From Marinilabiliales bacterium (GTDB lineage Bacteria; Bacteroidota; Bacteroidia; Bacteroidales; BM523): 11,973 bases of DNA. The position numbers were made by a program, and so were the translations under genes. Location of the stretch: NCBI GenBank assembly GCA_002869425.1, contig PKSZ01000195.1, positions 1 to 11,973 of the forward strand, given 5' to 3'. A model generated the notes under the pieces. It was not told the origin of the DNA, made no database searches, and saw only the letters and a program-made list of their open reading frames with translations. Shown in pieces: positions 6,738 to 11,973 of the stretch (position 1 is its first letter; every line of letters begins with the position of its first letter).

Positions 6738-6759
6738 GGAAGAAAACTCAAAAGAGTTT
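6738..6759 (-). terminator. Candidate intrinsic terminator of the ardC-like gene
   Basis: On the minus strand, AAACTC-TTTT-GAGTTT is a 6-bp stem with a 4-nt loop (6744-6759), directly followed by a short T-rich run. It starts within the ardC-like stop codon. The stem is short and low in GC. Confidence 0.4.
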
Positions 6760-7696
6760 ATGCTATGGCAGCTTCAACTTCTGCGGTCTGTAAAATATAA
6801 TCGGCTGCTGCCTGTGCTTGGGAAGATGCCTGGACAACAAATTTCTTGTCGTTCTCCATCACAGAAAGCCAGTTATTGATATAATCCACATTGTCAGTGA
6901 TCCGGCTCTCATAACCCAAATAAGCCATGATATAGGCAGATGACAACTCACTTACAAGCTCCTCAAATCCGTACTCAGATGAAGCGTACCTGTTGTTTAA
7001 TGGGCGGTTCAATCGGCTCTCATGTCCTACGCTATGCGATAGCTCATGAAATAAGCAAGAATAGAATGCTTCCTTTGAAACGAATTGCTTCGGCAGGGGC
7101 ATATATATTCTATCCTTTGATGGGCTGTAATATGCCTCGTTTTGTGCCTCATAACTGATATTTATTCCGGTATTGTTCACAATCATATCAGCCAGTTCAT
7201 CCCTTTCAATTTCGCTGAGTTTATCCAGTTCCGGAATTTCATAAAATTCTTCCGGCAGTCCTTCCACACAATCCACCGAAAACACATTGTAATTTTTCAA
7301 ATATCCGACTCTTTTTACGTTCAGGTGTTCAATGCTTTGTCCTCTCTGTAAAAGGGCTTCAACGGTTCTGGTCAGGTTTGCCCCGGTCTCTTCATCAATA
7401 TACAGGGCAGATGTATAAACAACCATAGCGGCTTTACTGCCTTTCTTAATCCGGGCGTTGTATTTCTCAAGCTGTTTGAAAGTCAGCCAGCGGTTATACT
7501 TGTACTTCCGTTTGTGTTTTATGTAGCTTAACAAAAGCTGGTTTATACCGTTGTACGTGTGATCAGATACAATATTTCGGGCAAAAATATCACCCGACAA
7601 ACTGTACCATGACTGCGTAAAATTGCTTTGTTTGTGTTCCTCCAGCATTTCCATAATGGTGGCGGTTATCCTTTCGTAAATGGCGTTTGTATTCAT
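6758..7696 (-). CDS. ArdC-like antirestriction protein (N-terminal ssDNA-binding domain plus zincin-like domain)
   Basis: The protein has 312 residues, near the usual size for the family. The N-terminal part (about 5-140) shows the ArdC single-stranded-DNA-binding pattern: Y49-N-G-I-N near 50, R69-W-L-T-F-K-Q-L around 69-76, and K84-K-G near 85. The C-terminal part has the zinc-protease-like motif H217-E-L-S-H221, then GHESRLNR, with EELVSE at 245-250 offering the third ligand. ArdC of plasmid pSa binds ssDNA and protects incoming DNA from restriction; related proteins are common on conjugative and mobilisable elements. The start ATG overlaps the stop of the 53-residue gene (ATGA), so the two are probably translated together. 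The gene is more GC-rich than the flanking NTPase and protease genes and marks the transferable backbone. No key residue appears to be missing. Confidence 0.88.
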   Translation of the reverse strand: MNTNAIYERITATIMEMLEEHKQSNFTQSWYSLSGDIFARNIVSDHTYNGINQLLLSYIKHKRKYKYNRWLTFKQLEKYNARIKKGSKAAMVVYTSALYIDEETGANLTRTVEALLQRGQSIEHLNVKRVGYLKNYNVFSVDCVEGLPEEFYEIPELDKLSEIERDELADMIVNNTGINISYEAQNEAYYSPSKDRIYMPLPKQFVSKEAFYSCLFHELSHSVGHESRLNRPLNNRYASSEYGFEELVSELSSAYIMAYLGYESRITDNVDYINNWLSVMENDKKFVVQASSQAQAAADYILQTAEVEAAIA

Positions 7697-7854
7697 AATT
7701 CAGACGTTTTAATGATTACTAAATCAAGTTTATCAATTAGGGTTTGCAGCTGCGGATTTTTCGCAATCAGTTTATTAACTGTTTCCTGCTCCTGTGTTGG
7801 TTTGGGGCGTTTTACCTTTGCCTTTTTCTTTGATAGGGTCTTTACTTCATTCAT
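7693..7854 (-). CDS. Small basic 53-residue protein, coupled to ardC-like gene
   Basis: The reading frame runs from ATG at 7854 to a TGA at 7695-7693 that overlaps the ardC-like start. The N-terminal 18 residues are very basic (KKKAKVKRPKP) and the rest forms one or two helices ending in LIDKLDLVIIKTSEL. No cysteine, signal or membrane segment is present. The overlap with a solid gene and the clean frame make it likely to be real. The nearby ATG at 7850 is in another frame and stops at once. The basic tail suggests nucleic-acid contact, perhaps helping the ArdC-like protein on ssDNA, but that is a guess. No Shine-Dalgarno is visible; the terminator's T-tract sits just before the start. Confidence 0.7.
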   Translation of the reverse strand: MNEVKTLSKKKAKVKRPKPTQEQETVNKLIAKNPQLQTLIDKLDLVIIKTSEL

Positions 7855-7857
7855 AAC

Positions 7858-7896
7858 AGAAAAAAATTAAGGGCAGCCCATTATAACAGACTGCCC
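7858..7896 (-). terminator. Intrinsic terminator or attenuator ahead of the 53-residue/ardC operon
   Basis: On the minus strand GGGCAG (7896-7891) pairs with CTGCCC (7876-7871), followed by TTAATTTTTTTC. It ends the gene at 8400-7903. It stops only a few bases before the ATG at 7854, so any upstream transcript must read through it to express the ardC-like gene. Confidence 0.65.
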
Positions 7897-7902
7897 AAAG
7901 GT

Positions 7903-8400
7903 TTAAAATTCAATTTGCTGCTCAATCTCGCTGATTTTCTCAACCAGTGTGCTGTTGATGGCTTCAACCACCTTTGCAAAAACTTCCGAATTTGAGGTTT
8001 TAAAGGTGTTGCCATGTTCATCGGTCAGCACAATGTTTTCATTGAACTGATTGGTTCCCACTACAAACGAGGTCAGTTTTTTACGGCTTGCTTCCAGTTT
8101 CTCCCTCTTTTCGATCAGGGTTTTGAGGTTTTCAATTTTCTCAATCTTCTGTTCAAGGCTTAATTGTGGCTTGGGAGGTTCAACCGGCTTAACTGGTTCA
8201 ACGGTTTGAACTGGTTTTTCAGGGGTTTCAACTGGTTTAACTTCGGCTTTGCTCGGTGCAAGAACTTCCGGCTTTTCCTCTCCGTTGGGTTTAACCTTTT
8301 CTTTTCCTGCAAGCTGTTTTGTTGCACTTGTGGCGGTTCTGATGCTTGCTGCATCCTTACGGGTTGCTTTTCCGTTTTTCTTAGCTGTTAAAGTTTCCAT
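7903..8400 (-). CDS. Lys/Pro/Glu-rich disordered and coiled-coil protein
   Basis: The protein has 165 residues. Residues 1-50 are rich in Lys, Ala and Thr, and 50-78 are a low-complexity Pro-Glu-Val-Lys stretch (PVETPEKPVQTVEPVKPVEPP). A charged helix at 81-108 is likely coiled coil. The folded end (109-165) contains TSFVVGTNQFNENIVLTDEHG and ends in another helix, VEKISEIEQQIEF. There is no signal peptide or membrane segment. The distinctive FVVGTNQFNENIVL...TFKTSNSEVF section looks like a conserved Bacteroidota element protein, but I cannot name a family or function. The basic, flexible N-terminus would suit DNA binding, with the coiled coil giving dimers. It is transcribed towards the ardC operon and closed by the terminator at 7858-7896. 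Confidence 0.72.
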   Translation of the reverse strand: METLTAKKNGKATRKDAASIRTATSATKQLAGKEKVKPNGEEKPEVLAPSKAEVKPVETPEKPVQTVEPVKPVEPPKPQLSLEQKIEKIENLKTLIEKREKLEASRKKLTSFVVGTNQFNENIVLTDEHGNTFKTSNSEVFAKVVEAINSTLVEKISEIEQQIEF

Positions 8401-9040
8401 AATACATAAAATTTAAGTTTATAAATGAGTGAACTGTAAATTCTCGCAAGGGTAAAAACCCATATATGCAGATCATAGATTTTGAGAGGAGTTCAAAACC
8501 TGCCTGGCTGCTTATTTCCTGTTTTTTGCACATAACTTTATATTTTTTAAAATCTACCATAATGCATCTTCATTAGTTTTTCGAGTATGTTCTGCTGGTA
8601 AAAGGAAAGCCGATAATACCGGCCATCAACAGTGATAGTCCTTGGTGGTCAGAGCCACAATTAATTATGGATTATTGAGGGGAGGCAGTAAACTGTAAGG
8701 GGATGCCAACCGACGAAGGAGGGCGGTATTTCCTTTCGGTTTACAGGAGGAAAGCAGTTAAGAAAGCGGTTTGACCGGAGAGCAGCGGAGGAAAAACGGC
8801 TTTTATGCTTTGCGGTGGGGCTAAAACAAAATATGTATTATTGGTTCTGAACGCTTAGGAATATCTATTTATCTTCTGTTGTGGCAGGGATTTCGGCTTT
8901 CCACCTTTGCAGACACATACCGGGAACTAATGAAGCAGCAAACACTGATTTAAAAAAACAGCTTATGGTGCAAAAACAGAAAGAAATGAGCAGGCAGGCA
9001 GGATGGATAAATAAGAAATACCGATTTGAAAACTATCTTA
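8401..9040. other. Intergenic region of 640 bases without a convincing gene
   Basis: It separates the backbone block from the protease operon. A short GGGT-AAAA-ACCC stem lies at 8448-8461 and a longer hairpin at 8688-8744. Purine-rich GGAGG runs occur between 8675 and 8800. An open frame at 8881-9066 on the plus strand overlaps the end of the protease gene and resembles no protein I know. A structured RNA or a transfer origin could sit here, but neither can be shown. Confidence 0.4.
8688..8744. repeat. Long imperfect hairpin in intergenic region
   Basis: GTAAACTG (8688-8695) pairs with CGGTTTAC (8737-8744) with one wobble. After a T-T mismatch the stem continues for about six pairs (8697-8702 with 8730-8735). 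The loop is GC-rich and could pair further. It could belong to a small RNA, but it could equally be a DNA site. Confidence 0.45.
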
Positions 9041-9868
9041 CTAAATTAGTGAATATGCCTTATTAATAAATGTTTTATCTGTTGAGGATAAAACTGTATT
9101 CCATGATACAGAGTAACCATTGGTAGTAAAATATGCAGGGATGGGGTATATCATAATTGAATCAGGGTCAAATCTCGAATTAGTAATATCTGAGTTGTAT
9201 TTATTAAATATATTATGTTGTACCATTTGAGGAGTCCATCGTTCAAGTGCACATGCACGAATCACAGCTGGTTTGTCCCACTGAATCCCTGAAGTAGGAG
9301 CTTGATGTTCATGAATGCATCCTAATGCATGCCCGAATTCATGCAAAACAGCTCTTTGTATTTTTATATCGGTTGCATTACCAACTCCAAGGTGCATAGA
9401 GGGTGTTTTACCTAAAGATTCAATTCCAATTAAAGAAGAGTTTACTCCATTAGCATTTATTTGAATTGTGATCTCCGCTGGTAATTTATTACTGAAATTG
9501 AACTTGATTCCGCAATGTGGAGTCCACATATTAGCAAAGGTTTTAATTTTCTCATTGAGAAGAGAACCAAACGCATGGGGGATAATAAAAACATCTAACT
9601 TGTCATATGATTTCCACATTTTTGTTTTAATAAGAGCAAGTTCCCATAATTTTTGTTTGTTTATGGGATTCATCATAAATAACCGAGTAAGGTCTTTATC
9701 ATTAATTGATGTTTTTATGACTTCATACATTTCTGGAGAAATAAATTCTGAACCAATAGTTGATTCATTTAATAGATCTAAATTCTTCAGACTTTTAAAA
9801 TCATGTGAACTTAATTCACTTATTAACTGTTCTTTTGTGTAATCAATAGAAAAACAGAAACCAGGCAT
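9041..9868 (-). CDS. Astacin-like (M12A-type) zinc metallopeptidase without signal peptide
   Basis: The protein has 275 residues. The extended zinc motif is H176-E177-F-G-H180-A-L-G-C-I-H186-E-H188 followed by QAP, the HExxHxxGxxHEH form of bacterial astacin relatives. The Met-turn is S237-I-M239-I-Y241, and the closing pattern WNTVLSSTDKTFINKAYS is typical of the family. Residues 1-80 precede the catalytic domain and contain no signal peptide, lipobox or membrane helix, so the enzyme should stay in the cytoplasm. This is odd, since astacins are usually secreted and activated by propeptide removal. The start codon is clear, and a tiny HTH gene lies 31 nt upstream, so the pair is probably one operon. 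The gene is AT-rich like the NTPase gene, suggesting acquired cargo. A toxin or defence effector role is possible but unproven. Confidence 0.87.
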   Translation of the reverse strand: MPGFCFSIDYTKEQLISELSSHDFKSLKNLDLLNESTIGSEFISPEMYEVIKTSINDKDLTRLFMMNPINKQKLWELALIKTKMWKSYDKLDVFIIPHAFGSLLNEKIKTFANMWTPHCGIKFNFSNKLPAEITIQINANGVNSSLIGIESLGKTPSMHLGVGNATDIKIQRAVLHEFGHALGCIHEHQAPTSGIQWDKPAVIRACALERWTPQMVQHNIFNKYNSDITNSRFDPDSIMIYPIPAYFTTNGYSVSWNTVLSSTDKTFINKAYSLI

Positions 9869-9899
9869 AATTTTACTTTTTTGTTCTCGTCAAAAGTAA

Positions 9900-10073
9900 T
9901 CAATTTTCTTTATCTAAAAATTCATAAATTTTGTTTAGTTGCCAAGGTAAGAGCAGTTTCCGGTTTTGTAATTTCAACTCATTCCGAATAGGTTTGATCC
10001 ACCTACGCAGGGTATTTACATGAATGCCATATTCATCTGCAATTTGAGCCAATGTTTTAACGATATTTGCCAT
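9900..10073 (-). CDS. Tiny helix-turn-helix DNA-binding protein (57 residues)
   Basis: The frame runs from ATG 10073 to TGA at 9902-9900. Residues 7-29 read LAQIADEYGIHVNTLRRWIKPIR: a helix, a turn around Gly16, and a recognition helix with T21-L-R-R-W, as in MerR-like or terminase-like HTH motifs. The basic tail ends in LLLPWQLNKIYEFLD, a second short helix. Stand-alone HTH proteins of this size are common in Bacteroidota accessory regions. It lies 31 nt before the astacin-like protease on the same strand and has a good promoter match just upstream, so it may repress its own operon. It might instead be an excisionase-like element protein. Confidence 0.8.
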   Translation of the reverse strand: MANIVKTLAQIADEYGIHVNTLRRWIKPIRNELKLQNRKLLLPWQLNKIYEFLDKEN

Positions 10074-10092
10074 GAAAATCGAAAATGAAATA

Positions 10093-10128
10093 CAAAATTA
10101 TGGCAATCTAAAAACTTATAAAACCAAA
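10093..10128 (-). promoter_or_regulatory. Candidate promoter of the HTH/protease operon
   Basis: On the minus strand TAATTTTG (10100-10093) matches TAnnTTTG exactly. TTTG (10128-10125) lies upstream, at a slightly long spacing of 24 bp. Transcription would begin around 10086, giving a leader of about 13 nt. Confidence 0.45.
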
Positions 10129-10229
10129 GTCAAAACTATTATGCCAGAGAGCTTAAATTTTCATAACTTTACCTCTTATGTCTGTCTATGATTATTTAGA
10201 ACGGGTATAAATTTCAAGAAAATTAATTT

Positions 10230-10251
10230 GTTGTACCTATGTTGTACCAAT
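10230..10251. repeat. Two tandem 11-bp repeats (GTTGTACC)
   Basis: GTTGTACCTAT (10230-10240) is followed at once by GTTGTACCAAT (10241-10251), one difference in 11. The sequence continues with GGTAT, which makes TACCAATGGTA a small palindrome. It could be an operator or a recombinase binding site. Confidence 0.5.
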
Positions 10252-10323
10252 GGTATAGAATGTGTTTGTAATAAACTGTATGTCAGGCATTAAGAAAATC
10301 TTATAAAATTACAATGTATAAAA

Positions 10324-10411
10324 ATAATAGCCGGTTCAGTAGTAATTTCAAGGGTTGTAGCCCGCTCGAACTTTCTTGTAACTTGAAAGGAAAGTGCCAC
10401 GCAGCCGGCTA
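10324..10411. repeat. Branched hairpin-forming block, possible attC-like site
   Basis: TAGCCGG (10328-10334) pairs with CCGGCTA (10405-10411). Inside, TTTCAAG (10346-10352) pairs with CTTGAAA (10382-10388). It is followed by CACCGTTGTG (10426-10435), so its layout recalls the paired inner boxes and GTT crossover of an integron attC site. No other evidence of an integron is present. Confidence 0.4.
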
Positions 10412-10428
10412 CTATTCTTATACTCACC

Positions 10429-10443
10429 GTTGTGTTTAAGTGT
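10429..10443 (+). repeat. Left border repeat of cassette-like unit
   Basis: GTTGTGTTTAAGTGT matches the reverse complement of 11742-11756 at 14 of 15 positions. The pair brackets the membrane gene closely on both sides, 17 nt before its ATG and directly after its stop. Confidence 0.6.
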
Positions 10444-10460
10444 AGAAAGAAACAAGCAAA

Positions 10461-11741
10461 ATGATTAAAAAATGGAATAGAACTGGGAAAATTAAAGCTA
10501 TTATTCTTGGCTTATTAGCTTTCCCAAATTTATTTTTCCCAATAGAAGGATATGAACATATAGGATTGACAAAGACATTTATTCCGTTTATTTTTGCTTG
10601 TCTAGGAATTCCTTTAATTGTGTTTTTTAATAAGGCTGTTCTTGGACGAGAAATAAAAAATCCAACATGGAATGACAATCCATTGACATTAAAATACCCA
10701 TTGAGCTTTTTTCATTTTGGAGCTTTCTTTTTTATAGTGATAGGTTTTAGTATATTGATTGGTACAGGAATAAAATTCCAAACTGTTAACAACATAGGAT
10801 TATCATCTTTATCATTCGGTTTGGGAATAATAACTGGAAATTTAATTACGTTGAGTTGGAAAAAGGTAAAAACATACTATTTCATAATCGGTGGTATAGG
10901 GTTAATGATTTTTATAATTTACTCATTTTTGTTTCTTATCCGAAGCTATACAAAAGACGAAGATATCATAAAATACTTTTCAGAGAACTTTGATAAGCAT
11001 ACAGTAACTGCGAATAAAATAATAGTTGATCTTGACAGTATTAATTTATCTGAAAATATAAAATATTCAATTAATAAATACGACAAAAATATTGATTATA
11101 CTATTTTGAAATATTATATATACAGAGAAAAAACTATTCAAATTCCAGAAGAAGATAAATTGATAATAGCTGCATTATTTGATACTATTAATTGTTCACA
11201 TATGCATTTTATGAAAAATAATTATTATCGATTTAAAACTGATTTAAGAAATTGGCACTTGAATCATATTTACCTTGTAAAAATAATAAATGATAGAGTG
11301 TTTATTGACCATTATGAAGACTGGGAAATCATAGAAAAAGGAGGTTTACCTACTAAGAATAAAAATTGGTTGTATCATTTAAGTGGAAGTTGGTATTTTG
11401 AATCTAAAATAAAAAAAACAACAAGTAAAAAAGAAGACTATCCTCATGAAGGTGATTTATCTGAACAACATTCATATTATAAAAATAAAAAATTAAAATC
11501 AATAGGTAGACATTATAGTATTAATGAAAACGGTGAATATCATTATCTAAAACATGGTAAGTGGGTCTATCTCGATTCAAATGAATATATTATGAAAGAA
11601 GAGATATACTGTTTTGATTCATTAATCTTTGAAAAAGAATATGACATTGACGAGAGAAGTAAGATAGAAGTTGATTCTATAAGTACAAAAACTTTAGTAA
11701 ATGGAAAATGGGTTCCCAAGAAAATATATATTTTTGATTAA
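10461..11741 (+). CDS. Multi-spanning membrane protein with MORN/YwqK-like C-terminal part
   Basis: The protein has 426 residues. About five membrane helices occupy 11-28, 39-57, 82-102, 113-131 and 139-161. Residues 162-426 are soluble and charged. Within them, 325-420 show repeating pieces such as L-S-G-S-W-Y, K-N-K-K-L-K-S-I-G, K-H-G-K-W-V-Y and N-G-K-W-V-P, resembling MORN or YwqK-type repeats. No catalytic motif is visible. The start has no Shine-Dalgarno but sits 17 nt after a border repeat, and the stop is at once followed by the complementary border repeat. That makes the gene look like a single exchangeable cassette. It is the most AT-rich gene of the window. The function is unknown; immunity or a membrane toxin would fit cassette cargo, without proof. 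Confidence 0.8.
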   Translation: MIKKWNRTGKIKAIILGLLAFPNLFFPIEGYEHIGLTKTFIPFIFACLGIPLIVFFNKAVLGREIKNPTWNDNPLTLKYPLSFFHFGAFFFIVIGFSILIGTGIKFQTVNNIGLSSLSFGLGIITGNLITLSWKKVKTYYFIIGGIGLMIFIIYSFLFLIRSYTKDEDIIKYFSENFDKHTVTANKIIVDLDSINLSENIKYSINKYDKNIDYTILKYYIYREKTIQIPEEDKLIIAALFDTINCSHMHFMKNNYYRFKTDLRNWHLNHIYLVKIINDRVFIDHYEDWEIIEKGGLPTKNKNWLYHLSGSWYFESKIKKTTSKKEDYPHEGDLSEQHSYYKNKKLKSIGRHYSINENGEYHYLKHGKWVYLDSNEYIMKEEIYCFDSLIFEKEYDIDERSKIEVDSISTKTLVNGKWVPKKIYIFD

Positions 11742-11756
11742 ACACCTAAACACAAC
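11742..11756 (+). repeat. Right border repeat of cassette-like unit
   Basis: ACACCTAAACACAAC begins directly after the stop codon and is complementary to 10429-10443 with one mismatch. It ends in ACACAAC, one base away from the integron R'' consensus RYYYAAC. Confidence 0.6.
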
Positions 11757-11758
11757 AA

Positions 11759-11893
11759 ACGCTAAAGTCAAAGCCCTGTTTAGTAGTGGTATGATGACGA
11801 ATGAAGAAGATTTTTGAATTTATGGATGATTTATTAACTTTACGGATAGACGATACGGGCTCAGCCTTTAGCGTCGAACGTTATAGGGTAATG
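11759..11893. repeat. attC-like hairpin following the membrane gene
   Basis: ACGCTAAAG (11759-11767) pairs perfectly with CTTTAGCG plus T (11866-11874). Further in, AGCCC (11772-11776) pairs with GGGCT (11857-11861). After a short spacer comes AACGTTATAGG (11878-11888), a GTT-type crossover candidate partly complementary to CCTA...AAC at 11746-11756. The size and order of boxes resemble a long attC site. The outer boxes fit the consensus only partly. Confidence 0.45.
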
Positions 11894-11963
11894 CCTAAAG
11901 TTCTCTGTCTACCAATTACAAAACCATTCCTGATGCTAGCGCAAGCTTCGGTTCTGCATTACG
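11889..11963. repeat. 7-bp inverted repeat near the window end
   Basis: GTAATGC (11889-11895) recurs as GCATTAC near 11957-11963. It may begin another hairpin site belonging to the next unit, but the window ends too soon to tell. No coding sequence is seen after 11741. Confidence 0.3.
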
Positions 11964-11973
11964 CAAAATGCTA

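Larger units (their letters stand above)
6208..6757. other. Non-coding region of 550 bases with repeats
   Basis: I see no convincing gene here. The stretch holds the TTCCGGTAT repeats, the 11-bp array, an AT-rich segment at 6481-6535 and the hairpin-forming block 6605-6722, in that order. Repeats next to an AT-rich tract are a common layout of origins or partition sites, but no replication gene is in the window to support either. Confidence 0.5.
10074..10460. other. Intergenic region between divergent genes
   Basis: No gene is visible. It holds the HTH promoter, the tandem GTTGTACC repeat at 10230-10251, a branched hairpin-forming block at 10324-10411 and the left cassette-border repeat at 10429-10443. 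No clear TAnnTTTG promoter was found for the plus-strand gene that follows. Confidence 0.5.

Noticed and set aside
6564..6879. Two overlapping plus-strand open frames
   Set aside because: Both run through the inverted repeat and into the 3' end of the ardC-like gene in antisense, and their residue makeup does not look like a protein.
8164..8391. Plus-strand frame rich in Phe, Asn and Gly
   Set aside because: It is the antisense of the Lys/Pro/Glu-rich stretch of the 165-residue protein; its composition follows from that low complexity.
8881..9066. Plus-strand open frame of 61 codons
   Set aside because: It overlaps the end of the well-supported protease gene on the other strand, has no ribosome site or recognisable protein features, and is bounded by non-coding sequence.

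Overview
The window looks like an accessory region from a member of the Bacteroidota (Bacteroidetes). The evidence is AT-rich genes with little Shine-Dalgarno signal, two candidate promoters close to the TAnnTTTG type of this phylum, and protein types often seen on its plasmids, conjugative elements and prophages: a short RadC/JAB protein, an ArdC-like antirestriction protein, a DT-repeat lipoprotein and a very small HTH protein. No rRNA, tRNA, CRISPR array, integrase, relaxase or transposase is visible, so the type of mobile element cannot be named.

Layout. (1) 1-1194, plus strand: a tightly packed operon of two tiny membrane peptides and a membrane-anchored RadC/JAB protein, joined by ATGA stop/start overlaps, then a lipoprotein with a C-terminal membrane helix. 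That last topology matches a phage unimolecular spanin, so this may be a prophage end or remnant. (2) 1369-5589, plus strand: one very large AT-rich gene for a 1406-residue STAND-type NTPase with an N-terminal membrane segment and a striking alternating-tryptophan motif. It is probably an orphan anti-phage sensor. (3) 5657-6207, minus strand: an intact small cysteine-motif gene and a degenerate tandem copy of it, preceded by a non-coding stretch with short repeats, including an 11-bp phased iteron-like array (6366-6453). (4) 6600-8400: a more GC-rich backbone block on the minus strand. It holds a disordered/coiled-coil protein, an intrinsic terminator, a 53-residue protein and the ardC-like gene overlapping it by ATGA, and a long perfect inverted repeat lies beyond ardC. 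(5) 8401-9040: no convincing gene, but a predicted hairpin. (6) 9041-10073, minus strand: a two-gene operon of a tiny HTH protein and an astacin-like zinc protease without a signal peptide. (7) 10324-11893: a plus-strand membrane gene bracketed by complementary 15-base repeats, with hairpin-forming sequences outside them. The arrangement resembles an integron gene cassette with attC sites, but no integrase is present.

How the parts may work together. ArdC-like proteins shield incoming single-stranded DNA from restriction, which fits a transferable backbone. The large NTPase and perhaps the HTH/protease pair look like cargo inserted around that backbone. The most unusual signals are the NTPase with its W-x-W-x-W motif, the helically phased 11-bp array beside the duplicated cysteine-motif gene, the spanin-like protein next to a membrane-anchored RadC, and the cassette-like bracketing of the last gene. 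All functions are inferred from sequence motifs read by eye; no database search was made.
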